A stretch of 64,000 bases of DNA from Gnetum montanum (GCA_015680685.1 MNCI01027477.1:62532-126531); one strand, 5' to 3'. Positions 1 through 13,061 are shown, counted from the first letter of the stretch. Notes: a model not told the origin generated them from the sequence alone. Numbers and translations are program-made.

Positions 1-385
1 AGTGATAGTTTTCCATCTAGGAGAGGTTTGTAGTTGTGTCTTAACCTCTACTAGAGCATGCTTCAAAAATGGCCTGAAATTTAGTTCTTGGAGAACTAAG
101 AATTGGATGTCACAAGGCCTGATGGTGTTGAGAGGCTTGTGTTAACATGAATTCAAGCCTTGGTGTTGGTCTTGGTACCTCTCCATGATGTGATTATTTT
201 GATGCTACTTCTGCTTCCAAAATCTGCCAAATAGATTTTGCTTCAGGCTCCTCTCAAAGAGGTCCCATTGCATGGGTTGCCAATAGTTTTTATCGGACCT
301 ATTCTTGGCCCCTTTCCATTCTTGGTCATTTTCCCCTTATTTGGGATGGTCCTACTTCCTATGGATGCTTTTTCTTTAATGCCAT
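1..385 (-). pseudogene. ORF2 of element H, N-terminal fragment
   Basis: The ATG at 385-383 aligns with the ORF2 start of element X at 39610: the bases before it, the ATGGCA start, a shared GCATCCA block and a shared TCCCAAA-AAGGG block all match. The predicted product starts lysine-rich and has several stops within 128 codons, so this is a remnant. The gene continues left of the window. The function is unknown; a fuller description is under the X copy. Start chosen by alignment to X and Z, since there is no intact frame. Confidence 0.6.
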
Positions 386-844
386 TTATGCTCACAACAC
401 ATCCATGGATTAGTAGATATAATGTAAAAATTTAAATTCTTGAATACCTTTCCCATTAGTTGATTATACTTTGACTAAGATTAGACCATGGTATATTAAA
501 TGTTTTATTAATTAATTTATAATTAATTAATTATTTATTTATTTAATAATTATTTGTTGTAGCTATTACCAGAGCTTGTTCGAAGGATTTAACTTCTTCT
601 ATCTTGATGTTTGATAGTTGGGTTCCTAGTTAAACCTTTGTGGGAGTTAGAGAAATGGGACAAAATTTTCTATTAAAAATGGGATATTTGTGGCCCCCAC
701 AATTGAAAGCGTACCTCTGGTAGCTACAGGATTGAAGAACGGAGTGATTTGGAGAAAAAATTGGAAGGTTATGAACTTGGAAAGGTTTTAGGCTCTAAAA
801 AATGGAAAAAACTCCCCTTGTGTTATGAAAGAAATTGCAAAAAT

Positions 845-950
845 GGCAAAGTGTTCAGTGGTATTTACAGTATTTTTCTCATGTATCAATGGGGCCTTGT
901 TGACAGGGTTGGCTACATCGACTAGGCCTAGTCAACGCAACTATTTACCA
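845..950 (-). promoter_or_regulatory. U3-like block with decayed TATA inside element H
   Basis: On the minus strand this stretch reads as a block of GGCC/GTTGAC words (for example TTGACTAGGCC and CAACAAGGCCCC) followed by a TATA-like CTGTAAATACC near 870-860. The same words occur upstream of the TATAAATA in the LTR of H (15623-15720). Element X has the matching block at 39048-39175. It lies about 480 bp before the ORF2 ATG. A role as an internal promoter is inference. Confidence 0.4.
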
Positions 951-959
951 TTAACTTTA

Positions 960-2559
960 TTTGACTTTTCCATAACTTCAAAAATACAAGAAGTTTTTGA
1001 ATGAAATTAGAGTCAAATGGAAGTTCAAAACGCCACAATTGAAATGAGAATAGTAGAAGAGGGAATTGGATCTTAGGAAATTAAGAAATTAGAGAAAATA
1101 ATGTAGAGAATGTACATGATAAGATTATATGGAAGCATAGAGCGAGATGCAGAATGAGGCACATGAAAGGTATGCTTGCAACAATGTCAAGGGTAAGGGG
1201 CTTAACATTCCAACCAAAAGATATGCAAGTAGGTCCTTCCCATAGCAGGCACATGCCTAGTTTTCCCTTGCATAACTTCAACTGAGGAGCTTGTGGACTC
1301 CACAAGTGACTAATGGTAAGGAAAGTTAAGAACCCACCTAGAAGGATCTACTGAAGAATTCAGTACATCCAACCAAATCAAGGAATCAAAAACATGGACA
1401 CTAACAGTGAGATGAATTATGAACAATAGTGATGGATGACAAAGAAGGTGGAATGGATTTCCAAGTTAAGTTCATAAGCAGTCCCTTGTGAATTGCATGT
1501 TTAAAATAATGAAAGAAGATCCATCCTTAGTCCAAACCAAAACCAACCACTTCCAATGACTTCACATTGTCACTCTAAGACTGATCCACCCCCTTGAGAC
1601 ACAAGGGTGTTCCTACAAAACAACCACCATTCCAAAAAGAGGAGAGACCTTTAGGCATGGGTAACATGTCTTTTCTAGTCTCATAATTAGTGCTTGTAAA
1701 CCGTTTATTTGTCTAAGGGATGTGCTCTGAATTTCCATCATGTTTTTTTTTCTTTTTTCTTTTTTTTTTCAAGCTTTTGGATAGGAACCACACCATGCAA
1801 ACACTTTATTTGACTTCTTGAAGTGGTTGAAATGAAACCATAAGAAGTTCATGAAAAACACCCAAGCACTTAAGTAAGTAGAAGAGTCTAAAGAGTATTA
1901 AGTTCCCTTGGAGTCAAACCCTATTCAAACCTTTGAATCTCCTAATTTCAAAAACTACCAAGATCACCAATTGATTAAAAGTTTACTTAATGGAAGGGAC
2001 CTCAAACTTCCAAAATAAGGAAAACCATAGATTTAGTGGAATGGGTGGATGTCATGAACTCACTGCCTAGAATCATGAAAAAGACACTAGGAATGAGTCA
2101 TCAGTACAAAAATTCAAAAATAGAAACCAGACATTAGCAAACAAACATTAAACCTAAACCACCATTAGTAGCAACCATGGCAACCGATGTCTTATTGGCA
2201 ATAAAGCATGTTTTATTAGTAAAGATTGAAAATCACACTCAAATAAAGTAAAATATATAAGAAAGTGTAAAATATTTAAGAATGATTCATGCATACTAAT
2301 GATGGCATAAAACAAATAAAGGTGTAAAAATAGGAAAAATTTGAAAATCATAAACATGTAAAAATTAAATAATTTGCAAAATTAAAATTTTGGAAAACAA
2401 AAAGTAGAAAAACTAAGGAGCCATATGGATAATTAGCATGGATGGCCATCTCCTCCATGACTGAGTTGGAAGGATGAGATCCAAAAAATTAAACATGGTT
2501 GTTTATCTATTAAGGTATTTGTTGCACTAGCTTACTTGGGCTCATGGAAAAGCTTTACC
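960..2559 (-). other. Long 3' non-coding region of element H
   Basis: No coding signal is visible between integrase and ORF2. The stretch holds A/T-rich tracts (1741-1770 and 2280-2400) and is clearly homologous, in pieces, to the corresponding regions of X (37481-39047), Y (27581-28977 and 43580-44169) and the T-rich part of Z (11076-11220). Short ORFs in it are chance. It acts as a signature of this Athila-like family. Confidence 0.6.
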
Positions 2560-3760
2560 TATTGGATGTTGACCAAGTACCTTTTATTAGGACTCTTAGG
2601 TTAGTATATGGTTATTGCCCTAGAGGGAAAGCTTTCAGAAACTATGTAAGGTCCTTCCCATAACATTTGGGACTTTTTCTTCTAAGGTACATGTGTGGGG
2701 TTCCAATAGAGAACCTTATTGCCTAGTTGGAATTTTACTGTCTTATCCTAAGGTCATGTTTTGTTTTGTTGTATGTCTTATTTACTTCATTCAAAGATAA
2801 GGTTACTAGTCAATTTTCATCTAGCACATTTAGGTTGAGCAATCATTCTCTTTATGCTAGACTCAAGTTAATGTCCAAGTCATAGGCTATTGAGAGTGTA
2901 TAGAGCTTAGATTAAATTGGAAGAATTGAAAGTTTTTCATACACTAGCTTATAGGGAGTTTTCATGTTGAGCGATAGGCCCATAGGGCATCATTGAGTTT
3001 TGTGCTCCAATCTCTCCTATATTTGCTTATGGTCCTTGTTACAATCCTTGTGATCTCCTAGTTAGTTACCTTTGCTTGACCATTGGCTTGGGGATGACAA
3101 GGTGTTGTTAATTTATGTTCAAACCCTAAGTGTTGCATTATCTTTCTAAAAGTGGCCCCTGTAAAATGAGTTTCATTGTTAGAAATCAATGCACGTGGAA
3201 TCCCAAACCTATTTACAACAAGTTGTATAAATCTGGTAGTAGTGGATGATGTACAATCAGTGATGGCTACTGCCTCTACCCATTTGGTATAGTAGTAAAC
3301 TAAAACTATGATATATGCCTTTCTGTTGAACATGTGTGTGATGGGACCCATGAATTCAATGCCCCATATGTCAAAGTACTCCAATGATTGAATCCAGTCT
3401 TGAGGATCCTCCATTTGTGTGGTCATCCCACAATCTCATTAGTAGCATTCATAAGATCAGAAAAATTGGTGCACATCCCAAAGGATTATAGGCTAGTAAT
3501 ATCCTACCTTCATGATTTTTATGGTCATTCACCTCCCTACATAATGGCCTCCACAAGGGCCTTTGTGAGCATCTTGGAGAATGTGTAATTGAATTGCATC
3601 AAGCACACACTAGCAAACTAGGCCATCAGCACACACCTTGTAAATGTATCCATTGATTTTCATGAAGTATTTGGCCTAATGAAGAAACTATTGTTTCCTT
3701 CTAAAGTTAAGACCTTATGTCATCTTTTGAGTAATAAGATAAGTAAGGATGCCATCATAC
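2560..3760 (-). pseudogene. pol: Integrase of element H (decayed)
   Basis: The longest open piece (3426-3058) reads as a gypsy integrase core: FDIWGIEFMGPI, KWVEAVAITD, an ISNNETHF segment and HPQANGQAKVTN. Upstream, in broken frames, the zinc-binding region (DAHKGPCGGHY) can be followed to about 3720. Downstream the conserved [18 protein letters not shown] block is readable before a frameshift. All three catalytic acidic residues are changed: D to E in WGIEF, D to N in ISNNE, and E to K in GQAKV. It is therefore catalytically dead even apart from its stops. Confidence 0.85.
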
Positions 3761-5160
3761 CATTTTGGTTTTGTGGGAATTTGTTCATTGATTGCAGTAG
3801 TAAAGAGGAGTTCATCTAGGGATTGATCAGAGATTGGGCTCTCCTCTTCTTTGTTGTCCCATCTCAATCAAGAGAGGTGGTCAGAAACTACATTCTTATT
3901 CCCCTTCTAATCTACCATTGTGAGATCAAATTCAAGTAGGATCATGAGCCACTATATGATATGAGGAATCACTATCAACTTGTTCATCAAAAAGTGGATG
4001 GCACTGTGGTCTGTGTGCACAAACACCTTGTAGTCAAGCACATAGTACCTAAACTTCTCGAGACCAAATACCACAACCACTAGTTCTTTTTTAATTGTGG
4101 TCTAATTCAATTTTTCACCCATAATGCTTTAGCTCATGTAGTGGATGTAATATGGACATTTTTTATCATCTAGCTATGTAAGCACCACTCCCAAAGCATA
4201 ATTAAACACATCCATCATTACGTGAAATCATCTAGACCAATCTGGTGCCTATAGAATTAGAGTTTCTATGAGTTTTTCCTTCAATTGTTGGAATTCATCT
4301 TCACACTCCTTGGTCCAAATGAATGGAGCATATTTATTTGTAAGCTTAACTAAGAACTTTGCAATCTTAGATAAATTCTCTATGAATCACTTGTAGTAGC
4401 CAGTATGTCCAAGGAATGATCTAACATCTTTGACTGTCTCTAGTTGATGTGTAATTTCTTGGATGACCCTTATCTTTTCTAGGTCTACCATAATACCTTC
4501 TTATAAAATTTTATGCCCCAACAAAATGCCTTCTTGGACCATATGGTAACCTTTTTACCAATTGAACTATAGATTTGTTTTCACATATCTTTTCAATACT
4601 TACTCAAGAAGGTCCATGGCTTATTCAAACATAGCTCCATCGGTGGAGAAGTCATTCATGAAGACTTCCATACCACTACTGATCTACTATTGGAAAGTAC
4701 TAAGGACTAGGTATTGAAATGTTGTAGGGGCATTGCATAAACCAAATGACATCTTACAATATGCAAAATTTCCCTAGGGACTCATGAATGTTTTCTTGGC
4801 CTGATCTTCAGGCATAATTTGGATTTGGTTATAGCCACTATAACCATCTAAGAAGCTATAATAGCAATGCTTAGATATGATGTCCAACACTTGATCCCCA
4901 AATGGAAAATGAAAGTGATCTTTAAATGTCACCATGTTCAATAGCTTGAAGTCAATGCAGACCCACCACTTGCCACCTTTCTTTGGCACAATTACAAGTG
5001 GGCTAACTCACTCACTATCTACAATGGGATAGATGAACCCTCCCTTAAGGATTTTCCCTATTTTCTCCTTGATGATCTACTTCAATTTGGAATTAAGTTG
5101 CCTCTTCAACTGCCTTCTTAGCTTCATGGCCAAGTCAATGTAAATGTGATGTTGGCATAT
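3761..5160 (-). pseudogene. pol: Reverse transcriptase and RNase H of element H (decayed)
   Basis: Minus-strand frames give a nearly complete RT: PLVIVPKKGGKW, VCIDFKLLN, FLDGYSGYNQIQ, then FMNDFS near 4655, where the family has FMDDFS, so the first catalytic aspartate is lost. The connection follows (VRSFLGHTGYY), then RNase H with VHTDHSAIHFLMNK and a NVVSDHLS end. The only sizeable open piece is 4989-4774. Numerous in-frame stops, mostly TAG, interrupt the rest. The reading matches the RT of element X almost residue by residue. The tail runs on into the integrase with no gap. Confidence 0.85.
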
Positions 5161-6290
5161 CGTTGGATTGATTCTTATCAACTTAGGATATGACCAAGAA
5201 AAGGCTATTGGCCATTTGTTAACCACCTTTAACATCTTTTCTTTTTATTTAGTAGCAAGTTTGACATTAATTATGACCAATTTACCATCATTTAAAAATT
5301 CTTATTCCATGTCGACTAATATCATTTTCAGCTCTAGGGGCTCCTGCTTAAAGTTATTAGGGATTTCCAACTCTCCCCATCAAGTATCATCATTTTTATC
5401 ATTAAAGAGTTGGTGATGAACTTGCTCAAGTTCATCCATGATTTCAACATAAGCACATGTTAGACTCTCAGTTGGTTTCATGCATAATGTTATACTATCT
5501 AAGTTGGCTATCAACCATTGGATGCCTTCCTATCTTATGGTTGTTGCATATGAACACCTTTTAATATATGTTTCTTGTGCACATTTATTGCATGCTTTTA
5601 TGTATGTACTTTTGATGGACCAAATCTTTTTCATGCAATTGCACCTGTTATTGTTATATGTGATGCATGGAATATGCTTCTTCTCTAGCTTTCCAAATTC
5701 ATTTTCCCTAGACATTTTCAAGGAAATATCCCTTATGCCCATTCACACATCAACTATGCTTAACCAAGCTCTTCCCATAATGATGGAGAAGTTACCTTTG
5801 CAATTCTCAACCTTGATCACCAAAAAATTAGCAAGATAAGATCACCCACAAACTATGATCATAATGTTCTTCACTAATCCCAAAGAAACAATGATTGATT
5901 AGTCTACCAATTCTAAATGAATGTTGCTCTTCTTGAGAGGTGGTAGGTTCTAGGCCTTGTACATGTCATGGGAGATGAGATTTACTCCATAACTAGAATT
6001 AAGAATAGCCTTGCATGGCTCATGTCTAGTGATTTGCAAGTAAATGAGTGGAATTATTAGGTCAGATCTATTTGTGGGAAGATTAACAACCTTGATCCAA
6101 TCAAAAATAGCATGTGTTAACATCATAATGTGGTGTTTGGTTTGAAGGGCACTCGAAGGTATTTGATGTAGAGGATGAGGGTACTGGAGATGCAGGGTGA
6201 TCAATATTACTAGGCTGTGAGGGTTGGAGAGGATTTTTGGGTCAGAGGAAGGGTCTTTTTCTGGATTGATTGTTAGAACCACTTGGCTAA
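5161..6290 (-). pseudogene. pol: Aspartic protease and Cys-rich spacer of element H
   Basis: The protease active site is readable at about 5990-5950 as KAILNSSYGVNLISHDMYKA. The family has an aspartate where this copy has N (D-S-G expected), so it is inactive. About 250 bases further on (5742-5530) lies a cysteine-rich spacer before RT: PCITYNNNRCNCMK followed about 14 residues later by ACNKCAQE. Element X has the same cysteines at the same place. I do not recognise this as a named domain; metal binding is a guess from the spacing. Confidence 0.7.
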
Positions 6291-6299
6291 AAATACAAT

Positions 6300-7951
6300 T
6301 ATTAATGTACTACACTCATACCATTTCTTTGCTATGGTTGTGGAGGAATCTCACCCTGCATGGATGGAGTAAGAGGTAATTGAGTTGAGGGTTGAGGCAT
6401 GTGTGCAAATGGATGTGGTGGGTGGTATGGATATGGGTTATCCCCTCGAGTAGATGGTGAAAGTGTTTGATGGTAGTCTGTACGGTAATAGTGATGCTGA
6501 AATGAGGCATGGCTTACAAAACTTCTTAAAGAGATGGTTGTTGAACATAGTACCTATATGGATCTGGTTTCTTGTAAGGATATTGCTACCTTGGTGGTGG
6601 CATTTCCCATGATTGTGGTTGGTGCCACTATTGGTATTGTTCATTTGGTTATGGTGGAGCTTCACTTGGGAAGTAAGCTTATTATTATTGGTGGAACTAC
6701 CTTGGATTACCTTAAGGATAAGGCAATCATCTGGGTGCTTTCCTATCTTATAGTTGAGGATTCAATGTGCACACCCCAAATTCTCGCAAGTGTGACATCA
6801 CCAAGAAACACCCCTTTGGATGTTAGTATTGACAAATGTCACAACCAGCATCTTCTTCGAAGTTTTTCTCCACAACTTCCTCAATAGCGGTAGCTTTGCC
6901 CTTACCTCTCTGGTAGGCACATTCAACTTATTTTCATCTACTACGTTCACAATTACTATTCTATTCTTTGAATGCTTTAGCAATCTTCATAACAGTTTGA
7001 AACTTTTCATCCATAGAGGTCCATAATTTATCAACCTTTGCCAAAATATCATAAACAAATTTTTAAATGGAAAATATTTTTGTATTCGCCACTTCACTGA
7101 GTGGTGACTTCTCATCACAAAATCAAACCTCCCATTTCCTAATGGAAGGGTCCCTATTATAATCTTCCACACTTTCCCTTTTCACAACTCAGCTTCTTCT
7201 TTTGCTACCTACTCAATTAGCCTTTGCATATGATAAGCTCTTAATTTAGATAGTATCCCTTATGCATAAATCCCAAGAGTTCTTTTTGTTTCAACACTGA
7301 GCCCATCTACGATGTGGAAAAGTTTCTTCCTCTAACAATATCCATGGCTAGGGCATCAGTGTAAGAGAGAATAATATCTTCTCATGGTAGCATCCAAGGG
7401 TTCATGTGTTCCTTGTTTCTAGTCTTGGATTTTTCTTCTTAAGTTGAACACTCTAGATTATGTCTAATATTTATCATTAAATATTTCTAACATGATACTT
7501 CATCAGCAAATGGATTCTAGTTCCAAGAACTGGTATTAGATTTCAACTTCCTTGATGAGTGTTCTAGAAAAGAGCTTAAGTTTCAACCAATCATTTTCAA
7601 TGTTTTGTAAGGCACAAGAATTATGGAAAGCTTGTAGATGATTTTATGGATCATAATTATATCTACCCTCAAATTTTGAGATATTATTCATGTCTAAGTG
7701 CTTGATTCGATTGTCTTTCATATGCTTAGTTAGAATTCTAACTACATCTGTAATGTTAAGCATACTTCTAGTTACCAACATAGGTTCCTCATCATGATTG
7801 TGTTGATGATGTCGATGATGGTTTCTATCACCTCTACATTCTTGATGGCCTTGATGGTCTTTGTTGTCTTGTTGATCACCTTCATCATGATTATTTTAAT
7901 AGTGGCTTTTATGAGAACTAGAAGATGAAGAGGAATGTTCAGAATTGGATG
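6300..7951 (-). pseudogene. gag: gag of element H, C-terminal part (after insertion Z)
   Basis: Minus-strand frames from 7951 give a Ser/His/Asp-rich stretch. The retrotransposon gag core follows: HLQAFHNSCALQNIENDW, LKLKLFSRTLIKE, then a block about substrate-length repeats ending HEPLDATMRRYYSLLH. Next comes a lysine-rich part and a Cys-containing CHTCENLG motif near 6790 where the zinc knuckle is expected. Many stops. It joins the N-terminal part at 14057-14760 across the AAGAG duplication of Z. Confidence 0.7.
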
Positions 7952-7956
7952 AAGAG

Positions 7957-8892
7957 TGATGAATCATGGTTTTTCAGGTTCTTATATCAGACCCTTGTTA
8001 AATAGGTGCTAATATCATATCCTTGATAACCAGGTGCCGATATTGAACCCTTGATATTAGACCCTCAATATCAAACCCCCAATACCAAACCCTCAATATC
8101 AGGTACATGATATCGTGACCTCACTAGTGATATCAGATACATGATATCGTGGTTCTTGTGTGAGCATATAAATACATAATTGGGCGCATGGGAGAGTCAT
8201 AGGAAAATTTAGTGTTGTAATAGAGTCTTTTTTGTTCATTTTCAATTTCTCTCGATCCTTTCCCTAGTGCATGCTCATAGTGTGATGATTGTAATTGTAC
8301 AAAACCTTTATTCAAGTGTGATGTACTTGGACATGCACATGACTGACAATAAAGATTGAGATTACTTCATCATTGCAACATTCACATAGTTTTAACTATT
8401 ATTTTTTTCTTTCTTACTTAATATCTCTTTACCTTCCTCTTCCATCCCTGTTATTAAATGCAGAACGAGTACAACTTGATCACGAGCATTTAAGTGTGAC
8501 TACTTGGTATCCTAGTAGCATACCTAAGACATGTGCTTGGTAATCCTAGTAGTAGTACATGAGGTCCAAGATGTGTATGGATGATTAAGGATGGATGCTC
8601 ATCACACTTAGGCTAGCTTAGACTCTCTTCACATTTTCCCTCTTAGCTTAAAACAAAGTTATTTTCCATTGTCCCTAGGAGTAGCATAGTGATAGGAAAC
8701 ACATCATACATCTCACTCTGGACTATATCATATGTGAAAAAGCAAATACTAGTCTAGGTGGGAAGACAATGAACTACAATCAACGAGTAATTATCTAGAT
8801 ACCAAAACTAGCCCATCTGTGGAGTTCGATCAGATCGTGCATGAACACTCATATTCGTATGGTTGAGTGTAGGGGTACCTCGCCACTCATCA
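7957..8892 (+). repeat. 5' LTR of element Z
   Basis: This 936-bp LTR is bounded by TGATGA and TCATCA. A TATAAATA box lies at 8167-8174, right for plus-strand transcription. The U3 contains a short tandem array of GATATCAGACCCTTG-like units (about 7975-8110). It matches the 3' copy at roughly 90% by eye, apart from the array. Confidence 0.9.
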
Positions 8893-8911
8893 TTGATGTT
8901 GTTGTTGAGGA
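8893..8911 (+). other. Decayed primer-binding site of element Z
   Basis: TTGATGTTGTTGTTGAGGA directly follows the LTR. It aligns with the intact TTGGCGCCATTGCTAAGGA of element Y if the CG and GC-rich bases decayed to T/A. The source primer would be tRNA-Asp, as in Athila elements. Confidence 0.6.
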
Positions 8912-9026
8912 TGGTGCTAGTTATTTAGATTAGTTACATCATACAAGATCACTATAATAAATTATTAACGATATATCTTTTAGAAGGAAATAATTGAAAA
9001 TAAGTCACACACATAATTTCACAACA

Positions 9027-11075
9027 ATGTCTCTCTCACAAGACTATGATAATGCAACAACTAGTAAGGCAATTCATTAGAGAACCAATGAATTATATGA
9101 TGATGAAGATGAAGTTTGGAGTACTTAATATGATGTAGGGCTCTCCTATGTACATAAATAAAGACAACATCATCCCAACTTACAAACTCATAATCTACCT
9201 AGTGACAATGAACCCCTGCTAGCCACTAAAAGCCTAATGCATATACAAGAGGCTATTCGAATATTCCACGGGCATCTTAACGAAAGTTTTCTACCCAAGC
9301 TTAATTTAAACAACTTTCCCAAATTTTCAGGAGGCTATGATTTAGATCCATAACATCATTTACAAGCCTTCCATGATGCTTGTGTATGGAACAATATTAA
9401 TAATGGGTGGCAAAAACTTAAGCTCTTTCCTATGATACTTGTTAGCTAGGCAAAAGTGTGGTACAGGTCCTTAAGACCAAAATCAATTTGATGTTGGCTA
9501 ACAATGGTAGAACTCTTTAATGAAAGATATCAAACCTACACAAAAGTATTAGCCTTGAGGAGAAAAATCCAAGGATGGAAACAAGTGCAACATGAACCAT
9601 TAGACATGACCTTAGAAAGATATTATGCATTCCTAAACAATTGCCTATGCCATGGATTCTTTGAGGAAAGGCTAATGTACAACATCATTGATGGGCTCCA
9701 TAACAAAACAAGGGAGACCTTAGGGATGTATGCCCAAGGTCAACTATATGAGTTACAAACCCACTAATTCCAAGAGCTTATTAAGTGTGTAGAAAATGAA
9801 GAAGGAGAGTTAGCTAAATGGGAGAATGTTGAGAAATTTCAACATGAACAAAATATTAAATTAGCAAAGGTCCATGATTATGAAGAGGAGAAATCAACTC
9901 ACCTCAAAGGGGTGGAATCATCTTTGTCAATACTACAATCACTAGATGAAATTGAGGCAAAGATTAATAAGGTGATGGAATGAATACATGAAAAGTGTGG
10001 AGAATATGTAAACATTATTAGAGGTAGAACCATGACAAACCAAGAAACAGGATAGAACACCACTAGACAATTGCAAAGAAGGGTTGAAGAGAATATGAAC
10101 TCAACTACTAATCATACATATTAATGTAACATATGCCTGTACGACCAGCCCAAAGGTCAATGCCTAATCCTCTCACATTTACATGAGCATTGGGAAAGAA
10201 TGTTACATCCAAAGTTCATACAAAAATATTGTGTTCAATCACAATGGCAAAAATCCCAGTCGTGGAGGAGGCCACCTTCAAACTAGTCACACCCATCATA
10301 TCATCCAAACTGAAGCACTTATCAGGTTTAGCATCCTATTTCCCCAACCATGTCAACATCCTCTATCTTGCCACATTATTATCATTCTCATAAGTACTAT
10401 CAACCCATGATCTTTCCAACAAAATCACCACCTCATGTGCGTTACACTTCTCCTCAAATTCAATATTCTCATCCTTCATTTCCTTCTACATCGCCACTAA
10501 TAGTACCAGAAGGATTTGCACCATAGCACCAACCCACGAACATCACTTGCACTACCACTGTCAATAGTAGTGGACGTCCTCCACAACATCGGAAGTGTCC
10601 TTTCTTTAGACCTGACCATAGGAAGGGACCACATAGTTTTGAGACCACTACATCCTCCCACTTAGCACAAGTTCAACACTGTGGTGCATCCTTCTCCTCG
10701 AATCCAACACCTTGTGTTATCTTATTAGGGCCACCGATCAAAACTCCAACAACTATGGGGCCCAATGAATATAGCCACATAGGAAGACATACCAATCCTT
10801 GCATATCATCTTAGGATCATGGGTGTCATAGTGGATCAACTCCTTATCAATTAACCACATCTAATAACATGCCCCACTATGTCAACATTTATCAAGTGTG
10901 TGAACCCTAGTTTGGGACATTCCAACCACCACATCAAAAGACACCCAATGTGTTGGATATGACTAGGTCCCAATATTTCCAACATGCATGGATCCTAACC
11001 CTCCATTTATTAATTCTATCTATGATCAAAATTTTAGTTATGGGGGATATCCCCCATTCTAACAAACAAAATTAA
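9027..11075 (+). pseudogene. gag: gag of element Z
   Basis: One frame can be followed for 683 codons with no frameshift from ATG at 9027 (MSLSQDYDN, the same start as element Y) to TAA at 11073. About 18 in-frame stops interrupt it. The gag core is at 9350-9770, including a clean open piece (9504-9767) with ELFNERYQTYTKVLALRR and EPLDMTLERYYAFLNN. A Cys motif CNICLYDQPKGQC follows near 10130, then a Pro/Ser/His-rich tail ending in NKQN. Retention of frame despite stops suggests decay mainly by point mutation. Gag would form the particle that packages element RNA. Confidence 0.8.
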
Positions 11076-12481
11076 TGAATGTTTTTCCTTTTCTTTAATT
11101 TTACAATTTTTTTGTTTTCCAGTTTTTCATCTTTTAATTTTTTGTTTTATATTTTTATTGATTGGTTCATATTTTTATTTATTGTTTTATCTTTTTATCT
11201 TTTTATGGGTAATCTCATCTATGAATAAAACACTCATGTGACTCATTGGTTGAGGTGTTATTCTATGCTATCAAGTCTCGAGTAACTAATTATTTGGACA
11301 GCACACCCATCACATCCATCCACCCATTTTATTAATAAGAGGTTCTACTCTGAGTATGATGACATGTTTGTCATCAAGAACTTAAAAGTAATTTTGTGCT
11401 CATTATGCCTAGAGTGAAGAAGGATGGACTATGTAGGAATGGCCAGGGTGTGGCATCAAGGGGACTTGTGGATTCTCTTTGGTGACATCTGTAAGAGTTA
11501 CCATGCAGCTTGGTTGTACTAATCTCCTTGTAAATCTAACAAAAATGGAAGTAAGAGTAGTAACAGCACTCAATAAAGAAACACAATTCTATTCTAGGGG
11601 ATCTCACTAGAAAGACATGTACCCATGCCTAAAGGTAGGCGGCTTCTCTAGATTATGCATAAAAAAAGGGGAAAAAGTGTGCCAAAGTAGCTAGATAAAA
11701 ATAAATATGCCACAAAGAAATTCCAAATCACTCCTCATTTGAACAAAACACCAAGTGATCGTATGCCTTGCTGTCATGATGCTCTTATGGTTTTTCATCA
11801 TTGGATAAAACAATGCAATGTCACTAATCGAAGGAATGGACTTGGTCTTGATTTTGGAGCGATGGTCTAATGACACATTAATCACATCTATATTCAAGAT
11901 TCATTGTTCCCTAGGTTAGTTACCTCATGTCCCAATCTCTGCAATCCCTTCTACAATTCATCCCATCTCGCTATTCATTTATTTGTGACTCATGTCTTGT
12001 GTAGCATTGAATTCATATCTCATCACGATGGTATCGACATGTGTGTGTCTTGTGCAACTGGTGGGGATTACATTTAAACCTTTTAGTTTCTATGGATATT
12101 TTTGGGTATAGTTATGCAAGGGCATGATAGGTAGGAACTTGCTTTAGGGAGGACCCACTTACGTGACTTTTGTAATATGTATTTTTTACACACCACCACA
12201 TCATTTTATACCCTCTGAGTACTTCATTGCCGAATCTATTCTTTCCCTTGTTATCATTTTATCAAATGTTCCTCTAAACCATTACATGTTCTTTTATGTA
12301 TATCACCTAAACAAATCAAGTCTGACATTAAAGTTTTAGGGAACATTTCTTGAAAAATTTTCTAACTCTAAAATCTCACTAAGAAAAGAATTCAATATTT
12401 ATTATAGGCAATAAGTAAGGTATAAAATAATTGAACTTCTTTCAATAACCTTAGTAACAATTGATCTTTGTGTGATTATAG
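11076..12481 (+). other. Non-coding 3' region of element Z
   Basis: The gag stop is followed at once by a T-rich stretch (11080-11200) that resembles the region after integrase in X and H, so pol is missing between the two. The remaining 1.2 kb has no convincing frame. Just before ORF2 the sequence reads TGATTATAG then ATG, which could be a splice acceptor. Confidence 0.5.
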
Positions 12482-12892
12482 ATGGCCCCTAAAAGAGGAC
12501 AACAAGGAGGACATTCTCAAGGTGCAACTGAAAGCCCAAGGGGAGGTAGAGGCCAAGGACCTCATGCAGAACATGCGGAGTAGGAGGTACAATCATTCAA
12601 CATCCATTAGGGAACTCCTATCACTTCACAATCTAGCCAAGAAAAAGGTGGAGAGGTTAGGGCCCGAGCCTACGAAGAGGAATGATAGCTATCTACGGCA
12701 TGGCATGTCAAGGCCACTCAAGTGTTCCCACAGCTACCATGTCCATGGGAAGTGCCAACTCCATCAAATATTGGAACATCAAAAGAGGAGAAATGTTAGG
12801 CGCTTCTTTAACGGTATCAATCTTAGAAGCCTAGAGTGCAGGATAAAGGAAAGGCACCCATGGAGGAGCCACCACCACCTAGAACGACATGA
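12482..12892 (+). pseudogene. ORF2 remnant of element Z
   Basis: The ATG at 12482 opens a frame starting MAPKRGQQGGHSQGATESPR and continuing for 137 codons, with internal stops, to TGA at 12890. The start and basic, glycine/proline-rich N-terminus correspond to ORF2 of X (39610) and H (385). The X protein is about 950 codons, so most of ORF2 is deleted here. A different open frame over the same bases (12468-12902) is a shadow. Function unknown. Confidence 0.55.
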
Positions 12893-13061
12893 GTTCCAGT
12901 AAATTTTGTAATTCTGTGTCTATGTCCCACTTTTGTTTTATTCAATCCCACACTGCAGCATGAATAAATTTCTAGCTAGTTAATAATCCAATACCTACCC
13001 ACTGTATAATCAATTGTGCTTGCTCCTCACTTTCTTTAACTTAAGGACGAATTGTTATTCA

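Noticed and set aside
520-555. AT-rich palindrome (ATTAATTA units)
   Set aside because: Low complexity; no partner or conserved position found.
1-960. Separate unknown element or host gene left of H
   Set aside because: Alignment with X 39048-39900 shows that it is the ORF2 start and promoter-like block of H.
6534-6887. 117-codon plus-strand ORF
   Set aside because: It lies antisense to the gag of H and encodes nothing recognisable.
12468-12902. 144-codon ORF
   Set aside because: The homologous frame is the one from 12482; this longer open frame is a shadow of it.
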